The translations under genes and the position numbers were made by a program. A stretch of 12,165 nt of DNA, taken from contig CAZEIU010000023.1 of assembly GCA_964512085.1 (NCBI GenBank), forward strand, positions 1 to 12,165, written 5' to 3'. This document shows, in pieces, positions 6,227-12,165 of the stretch. This stretch comes from JAUPVL01 sp964512085 (GTDB taxonomy: Bacteria > Patescibacteriota > Saccharimonadia > CAILAD01 > BJGX01). Under the pieces are notes generated by a model that did no database searches, was not told where the DNA came from, and saw only the letters and a list, made by a program, of their open reading frames with translations. Positions within the stretch are counted from its first letter, which is position 1, and every line of letters begins with the position of its first letter.

Positions 6227-7339
6227 ATGAGTAAAGAAACTAAGAAAATATTGGTTTTGTCTGCTAGAACAGGAGGAGGGCATAGAGCCGCAGCCTTGGC
6301 TGTTATAAGCGAACTAGAAAAGCAATCGAATGTAGAAGTATTTCATCATGACATTTTTGAGAACGCCCCACGGCCTATCAATAATATGCCCAAATTCTAT
6401 GCTACCGTTACTAAGGTTAAATCTGCTTGGGGCACTATTTTTAAGCTCACAGAGGGCAGTAAACAGTCGGAGTTTACGCTTAAGGCAGGCGGTAGGCTAT
6501 ACAAAAAAACAATTCAAGAAGTTTTAGATAAGTATAAGCCAGATGTCATACTTTCTTTTCATTTTGTAGCCAATGCTTATCTACACGAAGTAAGAAAACA
6601 AAATCGTGGTATCTCATTTATTACAGTTGTGACTGATTTGGTGACAGCTCACCCAATGTGGTTTGATAAGCGAAACGACCTTATAGTAGTACCAAGCTTA
6701 GAGTCTTACTCTAGGGCTCGTAACTTTGGCATAAGCTCTACCAAGCTAAAAATTGTCGGGTTGCCAGTCGATGCAAAATTCTCACAATTACCAAAAGATA
6801 AAAATAAACTCAAACAAAAATATGGATGGGGCACAGATAAACCGACTTTACTTATAATGGCCGGTGGTGATGGAATGGGTAAGATTGGAAGTCTAGTAAA
6901 GAAACTTGATAGGTTAAAGAATGATGTGAATTTGGCGGTAGTGGCGGGTAGAAACACCAACTTACTTACCAGTCTTAAATCTAGAAAATTTATTAAACAA
7001 GTTTATGTATATGGTTTTCGAGACGATATTGCCGATATGATGCACGCATCTGATATCTTATTGACCAAGGCTGGTCCCGGTACGATAGTAGAAGGGATAG
7101 TTTCTCGACTGCCAATTGTACTTTATGATTTCTTACCTGGCCAAGAAGAAGGAAATCTCATGTATGTGGTAGAAAATCTAGCTGGCGTGTGGGCCTCTAC
7201 CAACATTCTAGCTTGTAATGCAGCCGAAGATATCTTAAATGGCAGAGTAAAAATAGGCGGCAACAAGTACGAAAAAATTAGAAATCAACATATTGGTGCT
7301 AGTAAGAAAATTGCTAATTTAGCGACAAATCATTCATAG
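6227..7339 (+). CDS. GT28 glycosyltransferase, MGDG synthase/UgtP-like
   Basis: Family enzymes transfer a hexose from UDP-sugar to diacylglycerol or a glycosyl-diacylglycerol at the cytoplasmic membrane face. The 370-residue GT-B protein has the N-terminal lipid-side domain with LSARTGGGHRAAALAV (11-26; GGGH loop) and VTDLVTAHPMWF (135-146), matching the MGDG synthase DxxxxHxxW pattern. The C-terminal donor domain has MAGGDGMGKIGSL (211-223), KAGPGTIVEG (281-290) and DFLPGQEEGN (301-310), the UDP-binding signature. Length matches UgtP/MGDG relatives (about 370-400). It is divergent from the GalT-like gene and convergent (17-base gap) with a second GT28 gene of the same architecture. Acceptor and sugar cannot be told from sequence. 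Confidence 0.87.
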   Translation: MSKETKKILVLSARTGGGHRAAALAVISELEKQSNVEVFHHDIFENAPRPINNMPKFYATVTKVKSAWGTIFKLTEGSKQSEFTLKAGGRLYKKTIQEVLDKYKPDVILSFHFVANAYLHEVRKQNRGISFITVVTDLVTAHPMWFDKRNDLIVVPSLESYSRARNFGISSTKLKIVGLPVDAKFSQLPKDKNKLKQKYGWGTDKPTLLIMAGGDGMGKIGSLVKKLDRLKNDVNLAVVAGRNTNLLTSLKSRKFIKQVYVYGFRDDIADMMHASDILLTKAGPGTIVEGIVSRLPIVLYDFLPGQEEGNLMYVVENLAGVWASTNILACNAAEDILNGRVKIGGNKYEKIRNQHIGASKKIANLATNHS

Positions 7340-7356
7340 CTCTTTTTATCATCTTA

Positions 7357-8466
7357 TTATGAATTTAGTTTATTGATAATAAACTTGGCAATTGCAATTG
7401 ATGCTTCGGGGTTGCTGTTTTTAGTGAGATGTTTTTTATAGGTGTTAAGATTATTTAATATCTTTTGAACTGCTAGTGTAACATCAAGCGGATTTTCTTC
7501 TACCAAGCCTAGATGATGCTTGCTTATATAGAGAGCATTGCCTTTTTCTTGGCCAGGTATTACTTTATTAATTACTACCGGTCTATTAGCTCCAATACAT
7601 TCCATTACCGTACTGCCACCAGCTTTAGTAATAACCACATCTGAAGATAATATGTATTTAGCTATCTCGTCGGTCCAATTAACAAGTGTTTCGTTTAACG
7701 ATCGATACTTAGTTAGTTTGGAGTAAAGCTGAGAATCTCTTCCAGTAACAATGATTAGTTGAGCATTAGGCAAAAGAGTATTTATGTTGTCAATTAATTT
7801 CTTGGCGTAACTAAGCTTTGCGGTGGTTGCCAAATAAAGTATTGTTTTTTTATCATCTGATAAGCCAAGCTTATTTAGTAGAGCTGCCTTGTTGAACTTT
7901 TTATCGTTGAACTTCTGGCTGATGGGATAACCAAGTACAAATATCTTGTCTTTATTTATATTAAGTTGTTGCAATGTATCTGCAGTTTCTGAATTAGGAA
8001 CGATATAATAGTTTGAGTTTCCTACCGCCCAAGAGGCATGGAGGGTAATGTTATCGGTTATTACTGATATTACAGGAGTAAACTTGGCTTCGTCTTCTAC
8101 TGCTAGCGATACAATATATTGCCAGTGTGGCGAGTTGCATATTATTAAATCTGGATTTTTGTCTTTAAATAGCTTTAGAATCTTATCTCGATTAAGTTGA
8201 TAATTAATTTCGTTAAACGCACGTACTGGAGTTTTAAAGTCGGTGCTATCAAAAAATAGCTTGTACAAAAAAGGGGCGTATTTTGTGGTATCCTCATAGG
8301 CTCTTTTAGATGTTTTATTTAAAAACGCACTGATTGTCTCTGTTAGATCGACTATCTCGGTCTCAACTTTGCCTTTACTAATAGATTCTAAAGCTTCTTG
8401 CATCGCTCTGGCTGTAGCCATATGCCCTTGGCCGTAGCTGGTAGATAAAATTAAAATTTTTTTCAT
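7357..8466 (-). CDS. Second GT28 glycosyltransferase, MGDG synthase/UgtP-like
   Basis: From the ATG at 8466 the protein has 369 residues and begins MKKILILSTSYGQGHMATARAM, the usual family start. The further upstream start at 8493 would add nine residues that overlap the promoter, so it is rejected. Motifs: GQGH (12-15), TDNITLHASWAV (137-148), TKAGGSTVMECIG (280-292) and VIPGQEKGN (302-310), which are the GT28 donor-binding and lipid-acceptor elements. It parallels the neighbouring GT28 protein but is strongly diverged, so the two probably have different acceptors or sugars, for example first and second glycosylation of a diacylglycerol. Only 44 bases separate it from the divergent GT4 gene. 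Confidence 0.87.
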   Translation of the reverse strand: MKKILILSTSYGQGHMATARAMQEALESISKGKVETEIVDLTETISAFLNKTSKRAYEDTTKYAPFLYKLFFDSTDFKTPVRAFNEINYQLNRDKILKLFKDKNPDLIICNSPHWQYIVSLAVEDEAKFTPVISVITDNITLHASWAVGNSNYYIVPNSETADTLQQLNINKDKIFVLGYPISQKFNDKKFNKAALLNKLGLSDDKKTILYLATTAKLSYAKKLIDNINTLLPNAQLIIVTGRDSQLYSKLTKYRSLNETLVNWTDEIAKYILSSDVVITKAGGSTVMECIGANRPVVINKVIPGQEKGNALYISKHHLGLVEENPLDVTLAVQKILNNLNTYKKHLTKNSNPEASIAIAKFIINKLNS

Positions 8467-8474
8467 TTGATACA

Positions 8475-8483
8475 AGTATAACA
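8475..8483 (-). promoter_or_regulatory. Extended -10 promoter giving a leaderless mRNA for the second GT28 gene
   Basis: TGTTATACT on the minus strand (hexamer 8480 to 8475) ends eight bases before the ATG at 8466. RNA would start at or one or two bases before the start codon. No -35 and no SD are seen, as expected for an extended -10 and a leaderless message. Confidence 0.6.
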
Positions 8484-8498
8484 GACCTAGCACTAGAG

Positions 8499-8504
8499 TA
8501 TAAT
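8499..8504 (+). promoter_or_regulatory. -10 box giving a leaderless mRNA for the GT4 gene
   Basis: Perfect TATAAT followed by six bases and the ATG at 8511. The expected RNA start coincides with the A of the start codon. No SD exists between box and gene, and no good -35 is seen. It is back-to-back with the minus-strand promoter at 8475-8483. Confidence 0.65.
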
Positions 8505-8510
8505 GTAGCT

Positions 8511-9722
8511 ATGAAACACCTAGTAATCGCTTCTGATTTATTTAAGCCAAGCATAGGCGGTACAGAGACCGTAACCGAAAACATGGCTAAAAATATGGTA
8601 CTAAAAGGCTGGCGAGTGACGGTGGCTGCTCCGGCAGAGAAAAATCAATCTAGCCCTAAACTAGTTAAAGATTCGGCAGGTTATGATATTTTTAGAATTA
8701 AATCAATCGGATTGCCTATTCAAAAAAATCTTCGTTTTGCTCTACTTGCCAAGTCTCAAATAGAAAGCCATTTTGGTAAAAAAGATAACCAAGTAGATAT
8801 AATACATGTCAACAACCCATTCCCATCTAGCAAGCTCATGCTAAGGTTTGCTAAAAAAAATAGTGTGCCAGTAGTTGCAGGCAGTCATCTCATGCCCGAG
8901 AGCTTTACTACAGGCATTAATTTTTTGGGAGAGGCTACGACCTTGATTAATACTTTTGGCTGGCGACGTATAGTACATTTTTACAATCAAGCAAATGCGG
9001 TTGTTTCACCTACAAAAACCGGCATAAATTATCTCAAACAAAATGGCCTAAGAGTACGTAGCTATGTTATATCGAATGGTTTAGACCTGGGTACAAACAA
9101 GGCTTTATCGCTCTCAGCGCTAGAGCGCCAGAAAATTAAAGATAAAATGGGTATAAAAACAAAATTTGTTTGCGTTTACGCTGGGCGACTGGGAGTTGAA
9201 AAGCAAGTTGAGGTAATTATTGAAGCTATTGCTAAGCTTCGTGAGGGCTACGACATAAGTCTTGTGCTTGTAGGCGATGGCAATGCTATGTCACGGCTAA
9301 AAAAACTTACCAAGAGGCTCAAAATTGCTGACAGAGTTATTTTTACTGGCTTTGTGAGAAGACAATTGACCAAAAAGCAAATTCTGGCCATAAGCGATAT
9401 GTTTGCTATTGCTTCACCGGTTGAGCTGCAAAGTATTGTTACTCTTGAGGCTATGGCAGCTGGGCTACCAATTTATGCTTGTAGTGCTGGTGCTCTGCCC
9501 GAATTGGCTCAAAAAGGCATAAACGGCGAGACATTTAGGGAAGGTGATAGCGATGAGTTGGCTCGCCAATTAGGTAAAGCAATGCAAGATCCGATACTGT
9601 TGGCTCAATATGGACACAAGAGTTTAGAAATTATCAAGCATCATGATAGTCGTGACACCTGGTTAAAATATGACGATATGTATTATTCAGAAATTGCCGA
9701 TTACAAAAATTCTAAGATTTAA
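8511..9722 (+). CDS. GT4 family glycosyltransferase, alMGS-like
   Basis: The 403-residue GT-B enzyme uses a retaining mechanism. The N-terminal domain begins MKHLVIASDLFKPSIGGTETVTENMA with the GGTE loop (16-19), the family acceptor-side glycine loop. The C-terminal domain has YAGRLGVEKQVEVIIEAI (223-240), VLVGDGNAMSRLKKL (252-266) and the EX7E donor motif, E305 and E313 in SPVELQSIVTLEAMAAGLP. This pattern fits diacylglycerol glucosyltransferases (alMGS) and phosphatidylinositol mannosyltransferases among GT4 enzymes. With two GT28 genes beside it, membrane glycolipid synthesis is the most likely role, but wall polysaccharide synthesis is possible. It ends seven bases before the convergent M15 peptidase gene, with no terminator seen between. 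Confidence 0.9.
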   Translation: MKHLVIASDLFKPSIGGTETVTENMAKNMVLKGWRVTVAAPAEKNQSSPKLVKDSAGYDIFRIKSIGLPIQKNLRFALLAKSQIESHFGKKDNQVDIIHVNNPFPSSKLMLRFAKKNSVPVVAGSHLMPESFTTGINFLGEATTLINTFGWRRIVHFYNQANAVVSPTKTGINYLKQNGLRVRSYVISNGLDLGTNKALSLSALERQKIKDKMGIKTKFVCVYAGRLGVEKQVEVIIEAIAKLREGYDISLVLVGDGNAMSRLKKLTKRLKIADRVIFTGFVRRQLTKKQILAISDMFAIASPVELQSIVTLEAMAAGLPIYACSAGALPELAQKGINGETFREGDSDELARQLGKAMQDPILLAQYGHKSLEIIKHHDSRDTWLKYDDMYYSEIADYKNSKI

Positions 9723-9729
9723 AATTAGA

Positions 9730-10890
9730 TTATTTAAATGATCCGCAAAGTTCGAAATGTCCCGGGTCGTTGGCTACAGTTTCACATAAATTATATTGCC
9801 TAAAAGTTTGGCGAAGGCCAGAGTTGCTATTGAGCCAATCTCTATTAGCATCTACTGCTAAACCTTTATTATGGTTTGATGTACCGGGTGCTGCAACTGG
9901 TTGTCCTGTGCCATTGTACTTATTGTATAAACACACTTGTTCATCGTAAGTTCTATATGCAGTCACTAATGGCACCTCTCTACCCAGGTGCAATTCGATT
10001 CTTTGAATTGCAGCCACATAGTTATTATTTAATCCTTCATACCATATTCTTGAACTCGTGCATTCACCACCAGACGTTCGGTGGCTAGATAGGGGCATGC
10101 CATTTCGTAAGGGCAGTCCGTTTTTAGGGTTGCCATTACTATCTATCTCATATGCTTTATTTGCAAAGACTCCTAAATTTTTACTGTTCGACAATGAAGG
10201 TTTTATTATCAAAAAGTATGCTCCGTTCAAATTTGCATATCTAGTTACTTCTATTCTGTCTGGGTAGTTTAATACTTTTACTACATTAGAATTTGCCATA
10301 TCGTAGACATTTGCTTGTTCCCACACTCTGAAATACTTACTTTGGTTAAGATTCCAGTAGGTTACATTGTTACTCGATGATTCAGTATTGCCGTTATTGT
10401 TTGTATCTGCCGGTGGAGTATTAGATGAGTTTACCTGTACACTATTGCTCGTCGAGCCATTGCTCTCACAGTAGGGGCTAAACTCGACTTGGTTGGTGCC
10501 TTTTGTGCCTTTTACAGTTATTCTATGGTTGGATGGCGAAGTACTGAGACTTGGGCTGGCAATCATTAAATTAGTGGTCGGGCCATTAATTGTGTTCGGG
10601 GTAGTGGGTACAGGGTTATTATCGACATATACAGAGATATTATTAATTGGCTCATTTCCGGTAGTACGAGATATTCTTACATGAACTACTGAATCCTGTG
10701 AGCCTACCACATTAGTGCAAGCATTATTCTTTAAAATTTGAAATCTAAGATTTGGCTGACCCGATGCAAGACTACGATATACAAAAAATATCCCTATTAT
10801 CATTAGGAAACCGATAAGCAAAAATATTAACCACTTTGGTGTGTTTAATTTTTTTGAATTTATTAATGATTTAGATTTAGCTTTTGTCAT
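9730..10890 (-). CDS. Membrane-anchored M15 (VanY-like) peptidoglycan peptidase
   Basis: Zinc peptidases of this family cut D-Ala-D-Ala or other peptide bonds of peptidoglycan outside the membrane. I start at the ATG at 10890 (386 residues). A longer start, TTG at 10944, overlaps a perfect -35 box. In this numbering a basic tail is followed by a TM helix (about 19-40). A beta-rich extracellular region with few cysteines comes next, then a Ser/Asn/Thr/Pro linker (about 143-175). The C-terminal catalytic domain has TAYRTYDEQVCLYNKY (310-325), SNHNKGLAVD (338-347; zinc ligands H340 and D347) and DPGHFEL (375-381; zinc ligand H378). Asp375 stands where the VanX/VanY catalytic Glu is; Asp occurs there in some M15 endolysin-type endopeptidases, so carboxypeptidase versus endopeptidase is open. 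It shares a divergent promoter region with ssrA. Confidence 0.88.
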   Translation of the reverse strand: MTKAKSKSLINSKKLNTPKWLIFLLIGFLMIIGIFFVYRSLASGQPNLRFQILKNNACTNVVGSQDSVVHVRISRTTGNEPINNISVYVDNNPVPTTPNTINGPTTNLMIASPSLSTSPSNHRITVKGTKGTNQVEFSPYCESNGSTSNSVQVNSSNTPPADTNNNGNTESSSNNVTYWNLNQSKYFRVWEQANVYDMANSNVVKVLNYPDRIEVTRYANLNGAYFLIIKPSLSNSKNLGVFANKAYEIDSNGNPKNGLPLRNGMPLSSHRTSGGECTSSRIWYEGLNNNYVAAIQRIELHLGREVPLVTAYRTYDEQVCLYNKYNGTGQPVAAPGTSNHNKGLAVDANRDWLNSNSGLRQTFRQYNLCETVANDPGHFELCGSFK

Positions 10891-10915
10891 AAATTGTTTT
10901 AAAACTATTATGCTT

Positions 10916-10944
10916 ATGATAGTTTTATATCTTATAGTTGTCAA
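10916..10944 (-). promoter_or_regulatory. Promoter of the M15 peptidase gene
   Basis: On the minus strand, TTGACA (10944 to 10939, perfect), a 17-base spacer and TATCAT (10921 to 10916; five of six). RNA should start near 10909, about 18 bases before the ATG at 10890. This makes the TTG at 10944 part of a -35, not a start codon. Confidence 0.8.
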
Positions 10945-10963
10945 ACAATAACCATAACCACTC

Positions 10964-10992
10964 TTGACAAATTGGCCTATTAACAGTAGAAT
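10964..10992 (+). promoter_or_regulatory. Promoter of ssrA (tmRNA)
   Basis: TTGACA (10964-10969, perfect), exactly 17 bases, TAGAAT (10987-10992; five of six). The expected RNA start is at about 10999-11003, matching the mature 5' end of tmRNA at 11003. It is the best sigma-70-type promoter in the window, as expected for an abundant RNA. Confidence 0.88.
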
Positions 10993-11002
10993 ATCTACTT
11001 AT

Positions 11003-11394
11003 GGGGCTGACTAGCTTCGACATAGAGTACTTTGACTTACATTAGCAAGCCGGTCTGGAATACACGTTAGCTGTTCCACCACACATAAGTGCAAACACTT
11101 TTGTTAGCAAAGTGAAAGCTGCTTTTAGCATGCCAAGCTTTGCGCCAGCATATGCTTAATTGATTTATGCCGTTTTCTATCTCATACCAGATAGGGTAGA
11201 GAGCGTCGATTATCTGGTTGCGACTCTTCCTATTAGAGTGGGTTTTGTCTAAGGCTTTAGCTCTAAAAAGCGAGTTGACTGTTTGTTGGTTTATATTTCA
11301 ACTATCTTTTCAAACAAAATTCAAACCAACTAAGCTTGTAGAATGTGTAGGGCAATCTTTATGGACGAGGGTGCGATTCCCTCCAGCTCCACCA
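11003..11394 (+). ncRNA. ssrA: Transfer-messenger RNA (tmRNA), one-piece
   Basis: The RNA rescues stalled ribosomes with SmpB and adds a degradation tag. The 5' end GGGGCTG (11003-11009) pairs with CAGCTCC (11384-11390), followed by A and an encoded CCA (11392-11394). The third pair is G-U, the G3-U70 signal read by alanyl-tRNA synthetase. The conserved D-like element CTTCGAC (11014-11020) follows. The T-arm is GAGGG, loop TGCGATT, CCCTC (11368-11384). Total length is about 392 bases, normal for one-piece tmRNA. The tag reading frame starts at 11091. The stretch from 11160 to about 11330 should hold the pseudoknots, which I have not folded. The T-loop has G where tRNAs carry pseudouridine 55, a small oddity. 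A strong promoter and an intrinsic terminator flank the gene. Any protein reading through it (RVRFPPAPP type) is a shadow. Confidence 0.95.
11091..11159 (+). other. tmRNA tag peptide reading frame
   Basis: The resume codon GCA follows TAAGT, and the frame reads 22 codons to a TAA (11157-11159). The tag begins ANTFVSKVKAAF and ends SFAPAYA. The Ala-Asn start is the usual bacterial one. The end AYA replaces the classical LAA/ALAA recognised by ClpXP and SspB. The frame is inferred from position and the ANT start; a shifted resume point is unlikely. Confidence 0.8.
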
Positions 11395-11399
11395 AAAGG

Positions 11400-11428
11400 G
11401 ACTTCCGATTAATTCGGAGGTCTTTTTT
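11400..11428 (+). terminator. Intrinsic terminator of ssrA
   Basis: Stem GACTTCCGA (11400-11408) with TCGGAGGTC (11414-11422), nine pairs with one G-U, loop TTAAT, then six T (11423-11428). It begins six bases after the tmRNA CCA end. Confidence 0.93.
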
Positions 11429-11449
11429 GATTCTTGCAAATTTTAATTA

Positions 11450-11477
11450 TTGATTTTTTATCTATATATATTATAAT
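11450..11477 (+). promoter_or_regulatory. Promoter of the small Cys/His protein gene
   Basis: TTGATT (11450-11455), 16 bases, perfect TATAAT (11472-11477). RNA would start near 11484, leaving a leader of about 39 bases that contains the AGAGAGGA SD. This differs from the leaderless genes of the sugar region. Confidence 0.6.
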
Positions 11478-11522
11478 ATTATAGATTTTGTGCCCAACAC
11501 TTCCAGACAGAGAGGATCAGTC

Positions 11523-11879
11523 ATGAGTATTGATTATGCAGGGCTTGTGTCGCATGGCGGTCAGCCGGCTAAATTGCAGCGGTTCAAAATTATTCGTGCT
11601 CAAAAGCGCAGTCGAGTAGCTAAGTTTATTCGCTGCAAGATTGGCTGGCACAATCCGCCAGCTGATTGTTATTTTGAAGAGATGGGTTCGGTTGTGGTTG
11701 GTGGCCCGTGTACTCGGTGCGACGATGAAATGTTTAGAGAGGTAACTTGGATAGGTGATGTTTGGGATTTCAAAGATGCAATAAAGGTTACCAAGACAGG
11801 TGGCGGTAGCGGCACTACTATTTACACAAACCTGCTAGAGGATGCGGTTCGTCGGCACATAGATGCTTTGCTAGCCTAA
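11523..11879 (+). CDS. Small Cys/His-containing protein, unknown function
   Basis: I do not recognise this 118-residue protein. The start is ATG 11523, preceded by AGAGAGGA (11508-11515) at good spacing; GTG 11490 in frame has no SD and is rejected. A basic segment (about 15-39, LQRFKIIRAQKRSRVAKFIRC) precedes C38, H43, C49, C63 and C66. The pattern RCKIGWH...C then CTRC looks like a small zinc-binding knuckle, distantly like the CxxxGH...CxxC layout of some phage-associated small proteins (weak comparison). Glycines (TGGGSG, 92-97) join it to a C-terminal helix (EDAVRRHIDALL). By hand count 59 of 120 bases (11641-11760) are G or C, against about 35-38% in sampled lines of other genes, so recent acquisition is possible. 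It has its own promoter and terminator and sits directly after ssrA, a common integration site. Confidence 0.7.
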   Translation: MSIDYAGLVSHGGQPAKLQRFKIIRAQKRSRVAKFIRCKIGWHNPPADCYFEEMGSVVVGGPCTRCDDEMFREVTWIGDVWDFKDAIKVTKTGGGSGTTIYTNLLEDAVRRHIDALLA

Positions 11880-11891
11880 GTTTAATCTTTC

Positions 11892-11918
11892 AAGCTCAGA
11901 GTTGACTCTGAGCTTTTT
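11892..11918 (+). terminator. Intrinsic terminator after the small Cys/His protein gene
   Basis: Perfect 10-bp stem AAGCTCAGAG (11892-11901) with CTCTGAGCTT (11906-11915), loop TTGA, ending in a run of T (11914-11918). It starts 13 bases after the stop codon. Confidence 0.9.
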
Positions 11919-12053
11919 ACTTTTAGATAAGTTGTGGCGAACTACCGGTCGTTATAAATATCTAAATATATTCTAAATATGATTATATATAGACAGTTAG
12001 TTATATAGCTAATGTCGCAAAAGTATATAGCACTAGCTTTTTTTACCATTCTG
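11919..12053. other. AT-rich intergenic region with short repeats
   Basis: No credible protein or tRNA gene is seen here. Three copies of TAAATAT occur (11955-11961, 11963-11969, 11974-11980), the last two inside the 9-mer TCTAAATAT. An imperfect inverted repeat, AGTATATAGCAC (12022-12033) against GTGCTATACT (12053-12062), overlaps the downstream -10. A/T tracts upstream of a strong promoter often act as UP elements; that reading is inference. Confidence 0.5.
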
Positions 12054-12062
12054 TGCTATACT
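12054..12062 (+). promoter_or_regulatory. Extended -10 promoter before the candidate rnpB
   Basis: TGCTATACT: TG, one base, and a hexamer with five of six matches to TATAAT. RNA would start near 12069. No clear -35, which extended -10 promoters do not need. Confidence 0.6.
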
Positions 12063-12068
12063 ATCTTC

Positions 12069-12165
12069 TAAGTAGGTTTCTTTCTTTAGTTTTCTTTTAT
12101 AGAACGACGGTAAGAGGAAAGTGGTCGTCCTACAGAAGAAAATTTAAAAAGGTAAGTAATTTAAT
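12069..12165 (+). ncRNA. rnpB: Candidate RNase P RNA, 5' part, cut by window end
   Basis: RNase P RNA is the ribozyme that trims the 5' leader of pre-tRNAs. GAGGAAAGT (12114-12122) matches the CR-I/P4 element GAGGAAAGU found in nearly all bacterial RNase P RNAs, about 50 bases after the expected RNA start, as usual. The next bases keep the layout of type-A RNAs: GTCC, then ACAG (consensus UCCACAGGGCAG), then AGGTAA near 12150, like the GGUAA of P8. No open frame with a start and SD covers this stretch. The two bases after GGAAAGU are GG, not the consensus CC, which would need a compensating change in the 3' half of P4. That half lies beyond the window, so the call rests on one conserved block and its context. 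Confidence 0.5.

Noticed and set aside
7340..7356. Terminator between the two convergent GT28 genes
   Set aside because: Only a short T run (CTTTTT) without a stem; the 17-base gap shows no hairpin.
8467..8493. Longer start (8493) for the second GT28 gene
   Set aside because: The extra nine residues would cover the extended -10 box; MKKILIL at 8466 is the family's usual start.
9876..10684. Plus-strand frames opposite the M15 peptidase gene
   Set aside because: They oppose a gene with clear catalytic motifs and have no start signals.
11218..11412. 64-residue frame across the 3' half of ssrA
   Set aside because: It is a shadow of the tmRNA; its RVRFPPAPP end comes from translating the T-arm and acceptor stem.
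11490..11522. GTG 11490 as start of the small Cys/His protein
   Set aside because: No SD before it, whereas AGAGAGGA is well spaced before ATG 11523.
1..12165. CRISPR array, insertion sequence, integrase or tRNA gene
   Set aside because: I saw no regularly spaced repeats, transposase or integrase motifs, or tRNA cloverleaf apart from the tRNA-like part of ssrA.

Overview
The window looks like a piece of a low-GC (roughly 35-40% by sampled hand count), densely packed bacterial chromosome. I infer a member of the Candidate Phyla Radiation (Patescibacteria), possibly Saccharibacteria. The reasons are short intergenic gaps, start sites that look leaderless, divergent versions of common genes and a minimal glycolipid/envelope gene set. 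No single marker proves this. Every long gene reads through without internal TGA, and TGA closes one gene (1526), so the standard bacterial code applies, not the UGA=Gly code of SR1/Gracilibacteria.

Left part (1-3260): the C-terminal end of a MacB/FtsX-type ABC transporter permease converges, through a bidirectional hairpin terminator, on a minus-strand run. In transcription order that run is a DUF4446 membrane protein, a bactofilin, a degenerate diacylglycerol-kinase-like protein, infC (IF-3), rpmI (L35) and rplT (L20). infC has no usable ATG/GTG/TTG at its true N-terminus. It appears to start at an AUA codon behind a strong AAGGAG ribosome binding site, the kind of start that lets IF-3 repress its own translation.

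Middle (3260-5080): a small Lys/Arg-rich single-pass membrane protein (+) overlaps by a few bases the end of a full-length YifB/ComM Mg-chelatase-like AAA+ ATPase (-).

Sugar and envelope region (5147-10890): a GalT-like nucleotidyltransferase (-), two GT28 MGDG-synthase/UgtP-like glycosyltransferases (+ and -), a GT4 glycosyltransferase (+) and a membrane-anchored M15 (VanY-like) peptidoglycan peptidase (-). They alternate in strand, so each is read from its own short divergent promoter region. Together they suggest nucleotide-sugar supply, glycosyl-diacylglycerol synthesis and wall trimming; this is inference from family membership.

Right part (10890-12165): a consensus promoter drives a complete one-piece tmRNA gene (ssrA) with encoded CCA and a 22-residue tag ending in APAYA, followed by a strong terminator. 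Next is a small Cys/His-containing protein of higher GC with its own promoter, SD and terminator. The last ~100 bases carry an extended -10 promoter and what looks like the 5' end of the RNase P RNA gene (rnpB), cut by the window edge.
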